Of a DNA stretch of 64,000 nt, positions 39,474 to 49,513 are shown piece after piece (position 1 is the first letter of the stretch; the number at the start of each line of letters is the position of its first letter). The position numbers and the translations under genes were made by a program. Under the pieces are notes generated by a model. The model was given only the letters and a program-made list of their open reading frames with translations. It was not told where the DNA came from and ran no database searches. This DNA is from Prochlorococcus sp. AG-347-I15 (GTDB lineage: Bacteria; Cyanobacteriota; Cyanobacteriia; PCC-6307; Cyanobiaceae): assembly GCA_003281585.1 (NCBI GenBank), contig QCBN01000001.1, forward strand, positions 294,247 through 358,246, written 5' to 3'.

Positions 39474-40994
39474 TTATTTATTCAAACAGGCTAATGCTTT
39501 TAGTATCCCCTTAGCTTTGTTAATTGTCTCTTTATATTCATTTTCAGGAGAAGAATCTGCAACTATTCCAGCACCTGCCTGAACAGATACATTATATTTT
39601 CCATCTTTTGTGGGTTTAACTATCATTGTTCTTATTGTAATAGCCGTATTCAATGCCCCATTAATATCAATAGATCCGTAAACACCCGCATAAGGACCTC
39701 TAGCATCTTTTTCAAAGTCTTTAATTAATTGCATAGCTCTAATTTTTGGCGCCCCAGTTACTGTTCCAGCAGGAAAACATGCCTTAAGCAAATCCCATAC
39801 ATCAGTATTATTTTTTAAGATTCCCTGCACTTCACTCACTATATGCATAACGTGTGAATATTTTTCTATAACCATTAAATCCTTGACCTGCACAGTACCA
39901 ATTTCACAAACTCTTCCAAGATCATTTCTTCCAAGATCTATTAACATTACATGCTCTGCTATCTCTTTTGGATCTTTTAATAATTCCTTTTCTAATTCCA
40001 AGTCTTGTTCATTATCAATACCTCTAGGTCTTGTGCCAGCTATTGGTCGTAAGCTTGCAACAATCTGACTATTTTTATTTTTTTCTGCTTTAACCATTAC
40101 TTCAGGACTTGAACCTATCAGATACCATGAACCGAAATCAAAAAATGACATGTATGGAGATGGATTAACCATCCTCAAACTTCTATATAAATTAAAAGGA
40201 TCATTATTGACTTGAGTTTTGAATCTCTGACTTATGACTATTTGGAAGATATCTCCCTTTCTTATGTATTCTTTTGCAGAGAGGACTGCATCTTCAAAAT
40301 CTTTTTTCTCCCAATTACTCTCTAGATCTAAATTCAAATTCTCATTTTCATTCCAATCTAAAAACTCATTTTCTTTTAGAGGAAGTCTCATTAGATTTCT
40401 AGTTTTCTGAATTTTAGAAATCGAGTTTAGATACAACTCTTCAATTGAGAACTCTTTTGAAGAAGTTGTATCTGCATAAACCACTGCAGTAATACATCTT
40501 TTTATTTGATCAAAAACAACTAACTGATCAAAAAACATCCAGGAACCATAAGGGATATTCTTTTCTGGGATTTGATTTATTGGAACACTTGGTTCTATTC
40601 GATTTATTAATTCATAACCCCAAGAGCCATATAACTGACCAATAGATGGTAAGTCATCAAGCATGGTTGACTTATATTCCTTTGTCCAACTTTTTAAAAT
40701 ATCAAAAGGATCACCTTTATGTGTTTCAGTTTTGCCATTATTCCAAGTTTTAATTATTTCTTCTCCATAACAAACAGCTTCCCAAAGAGGTTTAGTAGCA
40801 ACAATACTCCACCTACCCAAATTCTCCCCACCTTCAACAGATTCAAGAAAAACGCCATGAGAATCTTTTGAAGATAATTTTAACCAAGTCGACAATGGAG
40901 TCTCTAAATCTGCTGGCCAAGTTTTAACTATAGGTATAAAATTTTTACCTTCTTTGTAAGCCTTTAAAAAACTATCTTTATGTGAGCTGATCAT
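39474..40994 (-). CDS. trpE: Anthranilate synthase component I
   Basis: Chorismate to anthranilate, 506 residues. The chorismate-binding region is intact: IFQIVISQRF, GSSPEVMV, RPIAGTRPRG, DLGRNDLGRV, and FPAGTVTGAPK with the catalytic His in MHIVSEV upstream. The N-terminal region carries the LLES-like tryptophan-feedback area (VFLESVEGGENLGRWS). No attenuator leader seen. Upstream of gshA in one direction. Confidence 0.95.
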   Translation of the reverse strand: MISSHKDSFLKAYKEGKNFIPIVKTWPADLETPLSTWLKLSSKDSHGVFLESVEGGENLGRWSIVATKPLWEAVCYGEEIIKTWNNGKTETHKGDPFDILKSWTKEYKSTMLDDLPSIGQLYGSWGYELINRIEPSVPINQIPEKNIPYGSWMFFDQLVVFDQIKRCITAVVYADTTSSKEFSIEELYLNSISKIQKTRNLMRLPLKENEFLDWNENENLNLDLESNWEKKDFEDAVLSAKEYIRKGDIFQIVISQRFKTQVNNDPFNLYRSLRMVNPSPYMSFFDFGSWYLIGSSPEVMVKAEKNKNSQIVASLRPIAGTRPRGIDNEQDLELEKELLKDPKEIAEHVMLIDLGRNDLGRVCEIGTVQVKDLMVIEKYSHVMHIVSEVQGILKNNTDVWDLLKACFPAGTVTGAPKIRAMQLIKDFEKDARGPYAGVYGSIDINGALNTAITIRTMIVKPTKDGKYNVSVQAGAGIVADSSPENEYKETINKAKGILKALACLNK

Positions 40995-41053
40995 ATTAGT
41001 AATGTCAGCCCAAATTATAATTATTTTTTTCTTTTATATCAACTTTAAGAAAG

Positions 41054-41476
41054 TTAATCAAAAGTATTCTTAGTTGTAAATTTCAAACCAGCTGGATTAG
41101 GATTCTCACCTATTCTTCTAGGATTATGACCTACTTTCTCTCTGCCTTCATTTACTTTTTCAGGGAAAACACCATCCTTTGGGTGTAAAAATTCAATATC
41201 ACCGCCTGGAAAAATGCGGTAGATTTTAAAATCTTCAATTCTTGGTTTGAAAGCTCTTAATTGTGTCCCTAATGCAAGACATTGTTCTTTTCTAGCAAAG
41301 TACATTAAATTATCACCTTCATGCATTATTGCCGCTCCACCGGTGGGCAATTCAAATGCTTGTTCCTTGGAACTTTTCCATACAATTGCATATTTTTCTT
41401 CGGTTTCTGCTGAGTTTAATAAACCCCCAGTACTTCCTATATGCTTTGGAAATTGACCAACTAAAGTTTCAGTCAT
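41054..41476 (-). CDS. psaD: Photosystem I subunit II
   Basis: Stromal-side PSI subunit that docks ferredoxin. 140 residues; [25 protein letters not shown], the [28 protein letters not shown] core, and the basic [17 protein letters not shown]-terminus match PsaD over the full length. A 111-base gap separates it from the upstream kinase gene and should hold its own promoter. Confidence 0.97.
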   Translation of the reverse strand: MTETLVGQFPKHIGSTGGLLNSAETEEKYAIVWKSSKEQAFELPTGGAAIMHEGDNLMYFARKEQCLALGTQLRAFKPRIEDFKIYRIFPGGDIEFLHPKDGVFPEKVNEGREKVGHNPRRIGENPNPAGLKFTTKNTFD

Positions 41477-41587
41477 CCTAGATTTTGAGTTATTTCTAAT
41501 AAGAAACTAGCATTCATATTTTGCAAAATTCAAAATTCATAGCAAATTTTCTACATTATTTAATATATGGAAAACTTGTTTCTAATT

Positions 41588-42952
41588 TTATTTTGAATCT
41601 GAAATCGGAAAAAATACTGTCAAACCTGTATCACGTCTTTGTGTGACATGCCCTCCTAAACTAGCTAACAACTTTTGAGTGGCATTTTGACTAAGTTGTA
41701 AACTTCCAGTTTGAGGGTTCCAATTCAAAACAGGGCCAATATCAGAACCGTTATCTTTTTTTAGATTTTCTTTTTGATTGTTATCTAATTTTTGTACTTT
41801 GAGTTGAAGTTTGAGTTTTTGACCAGCTGGTCTTAATTCTAAAATTAATGTACTACCTTCTTTTAATCCTCTAGTATTTTTATCAATTAATCCTCTTAAC
41901 ATTAATTCTAATTTTTCAGAATCACTCAAAATTTGTGGAAGTTGTTTGGGAAGATCTATCTTCAAAGAAATACCACGTCGGTTTAATTGTTTATTCCATA
42001 AAGGAGCAAGCTTTTTGAAAATTTCGGCTAAATTAATTTTCGCCAAGTTATTCAATGATGGTACTTCATTACCAACTAATTCTGCTGCATTAAAGATTAA
42101 ACCAAACCTATCAATTTGTTCATTACATTCATTATCTATTTGAATTAAACGATTTCTCATTGATTCATCCATTTTATATTTTTTTAACGTAGAACTTATT
42201 AAGGTTCTTATTGTTGCCAAAGGAGTTCTTACTTCATGAGAAATTGCACGTAATAATTTTGCTTCAGTTATTTGCACATTTTTTTCATCATTTTTCACAG
42301 AATTCTGTATATTATGATTTGGCGTATTATTTGCTAATTTTGCTGATAATATTGGCCAAAATAATTTTTCAAATTGATTATTAACATTAAGATTACCTAA
42401 GTTATTGATTGCATTACGAAATTTTACTCCTTCCTCATAATTTTCTTGATTTAATTTTGCATGCATTAATTCAATTGAAAGTTTAAGGCTCTCTTCATCA
42501 CACTTCATTAATAGAATTTTCTTATCTTTTTCTCCTACAATTGATAATACGCATTGGAAATTTGGAGTGATTATCATCAAAAAAGGTTCATAGCCATCTT
42601 CTTGAGAAAGGGTTAGGACTTTATAATTACTAATTAATTCGAAATCGTTTTTTATCCTTTCTGAATTATTGACTGGCAAAAAACCTGCATTCTCATTTTG
42701 AAAGTATGGAAACCCCTCAGGAGACCAAAGCCATCCATGAAGTTGATTTAAAAATTTTTTATCATTAAAAGCTGGCAAAGGCGAGGCAACCCATATCCCC
42801 CCCTGTTTATAATTCTGAGAAAGGAAATCTTTTTGAATAACTTCTAAAGAAGCCCACCACATTCTTCTGGATGTATCATCATCCACATATAGGTTTTTAA
42901 CTTCTTTAATCAAAAGCTCTTGAATTTTTTTTATAGTTATTTGTGATTTCAT
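41588..42952 (-). CDS. Two-component sensor histidine kinase, divergent
   Basis: 454 residues, no membrane segment visible, so probably cytoplasmic. The N-terminal ~200 residues form a sensor of a type I do not recognise (GGIWVASPLP, GWLWSPEGFPYF). The HisKA dimerisation helix has a canonical H-box, RAISHEVRTPLATIR (His about 239). The ATPase domain is unusual: the N-box is LRGLIDKNTRGL and no DxGxG G1 box is seen, though a G2-like TGSLQLSQNATQKLLASLGG remains. Start ATG at 42952 overlaps the rodA stop by one base (TGATG). Confidence 0.75.
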   Translation of the reverse strand: MKSQITIKKIQELLIKEVKNLYVDDDTSRRMWWASLEVIQKDFLSQNYKQGGIWVASPLPAFNDKKFLNQLHGWLWSPEGFPYFQNENAGFLPVNNSERIKNDFELISNYKVLTLSQEDGYEPFLMIITPNFQCVLSIVGEKDKKILLMKCDEESLKLSIELMHAKLNQENYEEGVKFRNAINNLGNLNVNNQFEKLFWPILSAKLANNTPNHNIQNSVKNDEKNVQITEAKLLRAISHEVRTPLATIRTLISSTLKKYKMDESMRNRLIQIDNECNEQIDRFGLIFNAAELVGNEVPSLNNLAKINLAEIFKKLAPLWNKQLNRRGISLKIDLPKQLPQILSDSEKLELMLRGLIDKNTRGLKEGSTLILELRPAGQKLKLQLKVQKLDNNQKENLKKDNGSDIGPVLNWNPQTGSLQLSQNATQKLLASLGGHVTQRRDTGLTVFFPISDSK

Positions 42953-44220
42953 CAAATTCTTTGTGATCTAGAACGTTTTAATATAGATAAAACAAATCCA
43001 ATAGATATAAAATTAGTAACCAATGACGTTCGACCATAGCTCATAAAAGGAAGGGGAATTCCAGTAACTGGTCCTAATCCAATAGTCATAAATAAGTTAA
43101 TAATTATTTGAAATAAAAAAGTTGAGGTTATTCCAATAACAATTAGAGATTCAAAGTTAGTTCTGGCAATTGTTGCAGTATTAATAAGTTTTTTAATCAA
43201 AAAAAAGAACAAAAATAAAACTACTATGCACCCCACAAAACCCAATTCTTCGCCTAAAGCACTGAATATAAAATCAGTATGTTGTTCTGGTATAAATTGC
43301 AAATTAGTCAGCTTACCTTTTAGCAAACCAGTCCCAAATAATCCTCCGGAACCAATTGCAATTTGACTCTGTATCAAATGATATCCACCACCTAATGGAT
43401 CTCTATTTGGATCTAAAAATAAAACTAATCTATCTTTTTGATATTCTTTTAAGCCATATTGCCACAAAATTGGTGTCAATTTTGCCACTAGTAAATGGAA
43501 ACAAATAGCGATAGCAGGAAAAATAATTTTCTTTCTCGAAGATCTATAAGCAAGATATCCTATTAACGGAATCCAGAGAACAAGAAAAGTTGGTAAGGTC
43601 AAATACAATATAGAAGTGACAAGACAAAATACTAATATCAAAATCCACTCTATGGGCATTTGTGACCAATAGAGCATCACACCTGTCAAAACAAGTAAAA
43701 CTAAAGATGTACCTAAGTCCGGCTGAAAGAAAACCAATAGCCAAGGAATAACTACTACTAATATGGGCAACATTAAGTCTCTTATTGTGCAAATTATTTT
43801 TTTGTCAAGTACTAAAGCAAGAGTTAATACAGTACTTAGTTTAGCTACTTCTGAAGGCTGAAAAGAAAAGATGCCCAAGTTTAACCACCTTTGAGCCCCA
43901 GAAACTGATATCCCAAAAAAATATATTAGTAATAAGGATATTAAAGTACACAAATAAAATGGTACCAAATACTTTCTTACTCTCTCTAACGGTACATAAG
44001 AAATAAAAAATGCTAAAAAATAACCTAAAAAACCAGTAAGAATATGACCTAAATAATTCGATACTAAAAAATCACCCTGAATACTTTTTATTAATAAACC
44101 CGAAATAATAACCAAAAACAGGGGAATTATAAGTAACGGAGAAAATAAAAAACTTCTCTTAAAGTTTTCTTTTTTTAGGAAAAATCCTCTCTTATTTAAT
44201 AAAGAAATTCTCCTAAACAT
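42952..44220 (-). CDS. rodA: Rod-shape-determining SEDS protein
   Basis: Peptidoglycan glycosyltransferase of the SEDS family working with PBP2. 422 residues, about ten membrane segments. GAQRWLNLGIFSFQPSEVAKL, FQPDLGTSLVLLV and the C-terminal LGPVTGIPLPFMSYGRTS motifs with catalytic Asp (in FQPDLGTS) are conserved. RodA and not FtsW is favoured by the RWLNLGIF motif and the genome context. It follows mrp by 3 bases. Confidence 0.9.
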   Translation of the reverse strand: MFRRISLLNKRGFFLKKENFKRSFLFSPLLIIPLFLVIISGLLIKSIQGDFLVSNYLGHILTGFLGYFLAFFISYVPLERVRKYLVPFYLCTLISLLLIYFFGISVSGAQRWLNLGIFSFQPSEVAKLSTVLTLALVLDKKIICTIRDLMLPILVVVIPWLLVFFQPDLGTSLVLLVLTGVMLYWSQMPIEWILILVFCLVTSILYLTLPTFLVLWIPLIGYLAYRSSRKKIIFPAIAICFHLLVAKLTPILWQYGLKEYQKDRLVLFLDPNRDPLGGGYHLIQSQIAIGSGGLFGTGLLKGKLTNLQFIPEQHTDFIFSALGEELGFVGCIVVLFLFFFLIKKLINTATIARTNFESLIVIGITSTFLFQIIINLFMTIGLGPVTGIPLPFMSYGRTSLVTNFISIGFVLSILKRSRSQRI

Positions 44221-44223
44221 CGA

Positions 44224-45294
44224 TTATCTATTAACAAATTGACTCTGAACTAATTGAGCTAAATTACTAAAAGCAATAGAACTATCTTTATTGGGCTGGC
44301 TTATTGAGATTGGTACACCTCTATTGCTTTCATCAACCAGAGGTATTTCAATAGGAATTTGGGCTAATAATGGTAAATCATTTTCTTTAGCTAAAATTTG
44401 ACCTCCACCTTTACCAAAAATTTCATATTTTTTACTTGGCATATCCGGCGGAATAAATACTGACATATTTTCTACAATTCCTAGTATCGGCACTCCGAGT
44501 TGTTTAAACATTGCTAATCCTCTCCTTGCATCTTGCAAAGATACTTGTTGAGGAGTGGTGACAACAATAGCTCCAGTTATAGGAACAGATTGAGAAAGAG
44601 ATATTTGAGCATCTCCCGTTCCTGGAGGCAAGTCAATAACCAGAAAATCAAGATTATTCCATTCAACTTGGTACAAAAATTGTCGAATAATACTATTAAG
44701 CATTGGTCCTCTCCATATAACTGGCTGACCTTCTTCTATGAGAAAACCCATGGATACCAATGAAATTCCATATTTATTTATTGGTATTAACCTTTGATCA
44801 CTACCACTACCTTCTGTAACCTTTGGATTCTGTTCGGCAACTCCCATCATTGAGGGAGTATTAGGTCCATATATATCCGCATCCAGTAAACCAGTTTTTA
44901 AGCCTAATTTAGCTAGAGAACATGCGAGATTAACTGCAATGGTACTTTTTCCAACTCCACCTTTACCACTACTAACAGCAATGATATGCTGAATTCCATC
45001 AATCTTCTGCAACTCAGGCCCTTTACTTTGATTTTGAGATTCTGTTTTGGAAGGATTATTATCTATCTCTATTTGAATATCATCAATATCTTCAAAATCC
45101 AGTAATACTTCTCTAACCTCTTGTACAATTCTATCTCTCTGAGAATTTGCGAATGATGGTAATGATAATGTTACGATTACTCTCGGTATAGTTACTCTTA
45201 CATTTTTAATCCAAGCTAATTCAATTACATTTTTCTGTGATCCAGCATCTAGAACTTTTTGTAAAGCAAAATTCGCATCTTCTATTGTGGTCAT
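44224..45294 (-). CDS. mrp: Mrp/NBP35-family iron-sulfur carrier ATPase
   Basis: 356 residues: an N-terminal MIP18/DUF59 domain (about 1-85), then a P-loop ATPase with SSGKGGVGKSTIAVNLA, LLDADIYGPNTPSMMG and DLPPGTGDAQISL. Plant HCF101, of the same architecture, delivers 4Fe-4S clusters to photosystem I. The CxxC seen in many Mrp proteins after VENMS is replaced by FIPPDMP, so cluster binding would need other residues. Followed by rodA and the kinase gene. Confidence 0.9.
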   Translation of the reverse strand: MTTIEDANFALQKVLDAGSQKNVIELAWIKNVRVTIPRVIVTLSLPSFANSQRDRIVQEVREVLLDFEDIDDIQIEIDNNPSKTESQNQSKGPELQKIDGIQHIIAVSSGKGGVGKSTIAVNLACSLAKLGLKTGLLDADIYGPNTPSMMGVAEQNPKVTEGSGSDQRLIPINKYGISLVSMGFLIEEGQPVIWRGPMLNSIIRQFLYQVEWNNLDFLVIDLPPGTGDAQISLSQSVPITGAIVVTTPQQVSLQDARRGLAMFKQLGVPILGIVENMSVFIPPDMPSKKYEIFGKGGGQILAKENDLPLLAQIPIEIPLVDESNRGVPISISQPNKDSSIAFSNLAQLVQSQFVNR

Positions 45295-45450
45295 TAAATT
45301 TTTAAATATTTTGACAAGGTAGTCGACTGTTTAAAAGATTAAGAACTATGTCGAACTATCAAATAATAGGAAATAAGGTCCCCCTAAGAGAAATTATAAA
45401 GAGAAACTTATAATTAACCAAAAAATTTTTTTCTTCAAGATTTAAAATAC

Positions 45451-46479
45451 ATGTTGAAAGAACCTCCTAAAAACTCGAGAGAAAAAACTAAAAATCTCTT
45501 ATTAACTCTACAAGACAAAATTTGTTCAGGACTTGAAAATGTAGATGGAAAAGGAAAATTTACAGAGGAATCATGGCTAAGAGACGAAGGTGGCGGTGGA
45601 AGATCAAGAGTATTGAAAAATGGTTCTATTTTTGAGCAAGCAGGTGTAAATTTCTCGGAAGTACAGGGAAAAGAATTACCTCAATCTATAATCTCTCAAA
45701 GGCCCGAAGCAAAAGGTCATGAATGGTTTGCTACGGGAACTTCTATGGTTTTGCATCCTAAGAATCCCTATATTCCCACGGTTCATCTGAATTATCGATA
45801 TTTCGAAGCTGGTCCTGTTTGGTGGTTTGGGGGAGGTGCAGACTTAACCCCTTTTTATCCTTATCTTTCTGATGTAAGGAATTTTCATAATGAGCATAAA
45901 AAAGCTTGTGAGAAAGTTGATCAAGATTTGCATAAAGTTTTCAAACCATGGTGTGATGAATATTTCTTCTTGAAACATAGAAATGAATCTAGAGGCATAG
46001 GAGGTATTTTTTATGATTATCAAGATGGTTCAGGCAATATTTATAGAGGAAATAATCAAAATGGAGAAGCATCAAAAGCTTCACAAAATATTGGCAGATC
46101 TAATTTAAATTGGGTCAATTTATTTACTTTAGCAGAAAACTGTGGGCAGGCATTCCTCCCTTCATATTTGCCCATTATTGAAAAAAGAGCTTCTCAAACA
46201 TATTCACCGAAGGAAAGAGAATTCCAGCTATATCGAAGAGGTAGATATGTCGAATTCAATTTAGTTTGGGATAGAGGGACGATTTTTGGGCTACAAACAA
46301 ATGGGAGAACTGAATCTATATTAATGTCCTTACCACCTTTAGCTAGATGGGAATATGGATATAAAGCTAAAAATGGTTCTCGAGAGGAACTTCTCACATC
46401 AATTTTTACAAAACCCCAAGATTGGTTAAATGACAAAGAGTTAGAAAAATTCTGTATAGAGAATAATATTTTTGATTAA
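45451..46479 (+). CDS. hemF: Coproporphyrinogen III oxidase, oxygen-dependent
   Basis: Converts coproporphyrinogen III to protoporphyrinogen IX with O2, for chlorophyll and heme. 342 residues with [59 protein letters not shown], and [14 protein letters not shown], all family signatures. It is divergent from mrp across a 156-base gap that holds AT-rich dyads but nothing clear. Confidence 0.97.
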   Translation: MLKEPPKNSREKTKNLLLTLQDKICSGLENVDGKGKFTEESWLRDEGGGGRSRVLKNGSIFEQAGVNFSEVQGKELPQSIISQRPEAKGHEWFATGTSMVLHPKNPYIPTVHLNYRYFEAGPVWWFGGGADLTPFYPYLSDVRNFHNEHKKACEKVDQDLHKVFKPWCDEYFFLKHRNESRGIGGIFYDYQDGSGNIYRGNNQNGEASKASQNIGRSNLNWVNLFTLAENCGQAFLPSYLPIIEKRASQTYSPKEREFQLYRRGRYVEFNLVWDRGTIFGLQTNGRTESILMSLPPLARWEYGYKAKNGSREELLTSIFTKPQDWLNDKELEKFCIENNIFD

Positions 46480-46507
46480 AAATTATCGAATAAAATTTTC
46501 AAGTATC

Positions 46508-47065
46508 TCAAATAGGTGTTTTAAATAAAGAACCGTCACTTTTCAATTGAAGTTTTTCTCCGAGTTCATTTTCTAAAGAGATTAATTCATCCCTATGGGC
46601 TCTTAGTCTCATCAAAGTTGAATTATTTTCATTTTCGTTGATTAACCTTAATTCAAATTTCTCCTCTCTTGCTGATTTTTTAAAATATACAATTCCAGAC
46701 AAAGGGCCACCAATTAATCCCAAAAGAATAGGCCACCAACCTAATTCAGGATATATTTGAATAATTACTAATCCCAAAGCACAAGAGCCAAAACCGCCAA
46801 GGATACCTAAAAAAATTGCTAAAAATTTACTAGAAACAACTTGACCCTTGAATATTAAAATTCTTTGTTCAAAATCTCCTCCTGTTTGCTTCCATCCCCT
46901 CAAATTAAGCCATTCACATAAACCATTTAAAACCTTAATTGGCTGCTGAGAAGATGAAATCTCAACGATGGTTGTTCTATCTTTACTGGAAGCCCTAAGA
47001 AAAAAAAATAATCCTATGGCCAAGAGAATTGTCAGCAATAGTGTTGAATTTAAGGAATAGGACAT
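46508..47065 (-). CDS. CCB-type cofactor assembly protein (complex C subunit B)
   Basis: 185 residues with an N-terminal membrane segment (about 8-24) and two more (about 82-102 and 108-126). The SSKDRTT motif followed by LCEWLNLRGW resembles CCB2/CCB4, which attach heme ci to cytochrome b6 of the b6f complex. A location in the thylakoid membrane follows from that. The C-terminus is charged and helical. It converges with hemF, 28 bases apart. Confidence 0.7.
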   Translation of the reverse strand: MSYSLNSTLLLTILLAIGLFFFLRASSKDRTTIVEISSSQQPIKVLNGLCEWLNLRGWKQTGGDFEQRILIFKGQVVSSKFLAIFLGILGGFGSCALGLVIIQIYPELGWWPILLGLIGGPLSGIVYFKKSAREEKFELRLINENENNSTLMRLRAHRDELISLENELGEKLQLKSDGSLFKTPI

Positions 47066-47229
47066 TAAATAAATTTTTTCTAGTAACTCGAGAATAAAAA
47101 TTAAAGTTACATCATATTATAATTTTTTAGAATTATTCTGTAAAATAATCCTATTAGATAAAAATTCTTAATTAAATAAAATCTTAAGTAATATTTTAAA
47201 TCTTAAATTACTTTAAATACTTATCAAAA

Positions 47230-47865
47230 ATGACTCTTGAAAATAAAAATATTGATCTTCTTTATAGCGATTTAACAGCAGATTTATATAATCTTTATAA
47301 AAAATCATCCTACCTAGCTATTGACACCGAAGCAATGGGTTTAATTCATGGAAGAGATAGACTCTGTCTAGTACAAATATGCAATGAATTTAAAAAAACA
47401 TCCTGTATAAAAATAGAACTTAATACGTCTTCTTCACCTAATTTAAAAGCACTTCTTGAAGATGACAAAATTACTAAAATATTTCACTATGCGAGATTTG
47501 ATGTAGCAGCTCTAAAATACAATCTTGAAATTAATACAAAAAATATTTTTTGTACAAAAATTGCTAGTAAGTTGGCAAGAACTTATACAAATAAGCACGG
47601 TTTAAAGGATTTAATTAATGAATTGTTAGGTATAGAACTGGACAAAAGCTCACAAAGTAGTGATTGGGGTAGCAACGAAGATTTAACAAAAGATCAATTA
47701 GATTACGCGGCAAATGATGTTAGATATTTAATTGAAGCTATGCATAAATTAAAAGTTATCTTAAAAAGAGAGAATAGATATGAATTAGCTCAAAAATGTT
47801 TCGAAACAGTTTCTGTACATGCTGATTTAGATATACTAAAATTCTCAAATATATTTGAACATTAA
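47230..47865 (+). CDS. Ribonuclease D-like 3'-5' exonuclease
   Basis: DEDDy exonuclease: LAIDTEAMGL (Exo I) about residue 30, HYARFDVAAL (Exo II), and DYAANDVRYL (Exo III, Tyr form). 211 residues, so it holds the catalytic domain only and lacks the HRDC domains of E. coli RNase D. Probably tRNA 3' trimming. Converges with the next small gene, 3 bases between. Confidence 0.88.
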   Translation: MTLENKNIDLLYSDLTADLYNLYKKSSYLAIDTEAMGLIHGRDRLCLVQICNEFKKTSCIKIELNTSSSPNLKALLEDDKITKIFHYARFDVAALKYNLEINTKNIFCTKIASKLARTYTNKHGLKDLINELLGIELDKSSQSSDWGSNEDLTKDQLDYAANDVRYLIEAMHKLKVILKRENRYELAQKCFETVSVHADLDILKFSNIFEH

Positions 47866-47868
47866 GAA

Positions 47869-48135
47869 TCAATCTTCAGTTAAAAAATTATCGTCACCAT
47901 TAATAGTTTCCATAAGCTTATCAAGTATTCTTGAAGAACTTAATTTATCTCCATTATTTTTTTCGCAAATTTTTAAGACATTTTGCGCAACTTGTATTTT
48001 TTCTTGAATAGTTTTCGAGCCTTCTTTTGCAATTTGAATTTCTACTTTCTTCTTAGCAGAAGATAAGCTGATACTCATAAGTTTTGCAATCTCTGCACAA
48101 AGTTTTAGATATTGCCGATCATTTATTGGATACAT
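47869..48135 (-). CDS. Conserved hypothetical protein (88 aa)
   Basis: Not recognised. Predicted almost wholly helical; MYPINDRQYLKLCAEIAKL start, Lys/Ile/Ser rich, mildly acidic C-terminus (GDDNFLTED). No membrane segment or known motif. It is read in the same direction as the LpxB-like gene upstream? No: both are minus strand, and the LpxB-like gene lies to its right, ending 35 bases before this ATG, so they may be cotranscribed. Confidence 0.6.
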   Translation of the reverse strand: MYPINDRQYLKLCAEIAKLMSISLSSAKKKVEIQIAKEGSKTIQEKIQVAQNVLKICEKNNGDKLSSSRILDKLMETINGDDNFLTED

Positions 48136-48170
48136 AAAAGAATTAATAATTAATAAGCTAGTGCCATTTA

Positions 48171-49400
48171 CTAAGATAACAAATGAAGGTTTATGGCATC
48201 TACGATTTTCTTACTTGCACCGGATTCACCCATTCTTTTTTTTCCAATTTTTGCTTGTTCTAACCTCTCAACTTTTCCTTTCAAAAGTAAACTTAAACGT
48301 TTTAAAAGAATTTGTTTGTTTGTACAAACTAAAACACTACCTCCCAATAATCTTGATTGCCTTTTTGCAAATGATTTTGTAAATTGTGGTCCAGGTCCTG
48401 GTAGAGAAAGAGATGGAATTCCAAGGCCAGCAATTTGCTCTGTAGCAGTTCCCGCATTAGACAAACCAACTTCTGCCATATTGGCCCATAAATTGAATTT
48501 ACCTTTTCCAATAACTATATATTGATCTTTCTTTTTCCATACTGAATCTTCATCAATTAGAAATTTGAATTTACTCTGTTTTATATAACCATATTTATCT
48601 AAATAACTTTGAATTTGAATTACATTCGCGTTAATGCTCAAAGGCAAAAGTATTACCAAATCTTTTGATAAATGAAAATCTTGCAAACAATTAAGAAAAT
48701 TATCAAGATTCTTTAGGGCTTCAGGGTATCTACTTCCAACTAATAAAATAATCCTTTTAAAAGAAATAATATTTGATATCCTCTCGTTTGTTGCATTAAC
48801 AAAATCCATCATTGGATTACCCAGATATATTGCATCAATATTTTTTTTATTCAAATTACTAGCTGTAATTTTATCTCTCATAATTAAATTTTTACATCTT
48901 GGAGATTTCATTAAAAACATTTCCCATGGATCCCATTCAGAACCTTTTAACTTATGATAAAAATCGCTTAAATCCCAACCTGGGCCACTACTCCAAGTAT
49001 GATCACTTTTGGGAGTTCCAATGAAACTAAATTCGCATTCTGAACTCCAAGCGTAAAGTAATGGCAAGAAATCGCCTACTGCGATAATTTTGCAGTTATG
49101 TTTAGACTTCTGTTTTACAAGTAGAAAATTTCTCAAATTATCGATTAAAAATCCTGCAAACAAATCAAGCACAAGTCCCTTAAAACTTTGATTACTAAAA
49201 CCTCCACTAGGCAACTCTTTTAAATATCCTATTTTACGAAAATTCTTTGATTTTATGAAATTAAATACATCTCCATTACCTACTAATGGCAAAACTTCAA
49301 TATTTTTATTTTTTATTCTTTTTAGTAATCTTTTTATTATTTCTGATGCTATTACATCTTCACCATGACCATTGCATATAAATAATAGAGAATGAGACAC
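48171..49400 (-). CDS. LpxB-like (lipid-A-disaccharide synthase family) protein
   Basis: About 409 residues from the GTG at 49400, giving SHSLLFICNGHGEDVIASEI. Conserved in cyanobacteria and plants as a glycosyltransferase-B-like protein of unknown acceptor. LIMRDKITA, LGNPMMDF, ILLVGSRYPEAL and the donor-site NAGTATEQIAGLGIPSLSLPGPGPQFT fit that fold. The ORF is open to 49589, but residues 26-49 of that reading are the antisense of tRNA-Cys (49443-49513), so the long start is wrong. Prochlorococcus is reported to have an unusual simplified lipid A, but this family's reaction is unproven. Confidence 0.75.
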   Translation of the reverse strand: MSHSLLFICNGHGEDVIASEIIKRLLKRIKNKNIEVLPLVGNGDVFNFIKSKNFRKIGYLKELPSGGFSNQSFKGLVLDLFAGFLIDNLRNFLLVKQKSKHNCKIIAVGDFLPLLYAWSSECEFSFIGTPKSDHTWSSGPGWDLSDFYHKLKGSEWDPWEMFLMKSPRCKNLIMRDKITASNLNKKNIDAIYLGNPMMDFVNATNERISNIISFKRIILLVGSRYPEALKNLDNFLNCLQDFHLSKDLVILLPLSINANVIQIQSYLDKYGYIKQSKFKFLIDEDSVWKKKDQYIVIGKGKFNLWANMAEVGLSNAGTATEQIAGLGIPSLSLPGPGPQFTKSFAKRQSRLLGGSVLVCTNKQILLKRLSLLLKGKVERLEQAKIGKKRMGESGASKKIVDAINLHLLS

Positions 49401-49442
49401 CTTACTGTTAAGATCATAAAAAGACTCAATGGATTCTTTTCC

Positions 49443-49513
49443 GGCGGCATGGCCAAGTGGTAAGGCAGAGGATTGCAAATCCTTTATCCCCAGTTCGAAT
49501 CTGGGTGCCGCCT
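49443..49513 (+). tRNA. tRNA-Cys(GCA)
   Basis: 71 nt; acceptor GGCGGCA/TGCCGCC closes perfectly with discriminator U, as expected for Cys. The anticodon loop TTGCAAA gives GCA. T-arm CAGTTCGAATCTG. CCA is not encoded. Downstream to 49722 I see no gene, only A/T-rich sequence. Confidence 0.96.

Noticed and set aside
45392-45415. AATTATAA/TTATAATT dyad before hemF
   Set aside because: All A/T; expected by chance in this DNA and could simply be a -10 region.
47186-47213. AAGTAAT/ATTACTT inverted repeat before RNase D
   Set aside because: Short, A/T-rich stem with a long loop; no tract or site nearby to support it.
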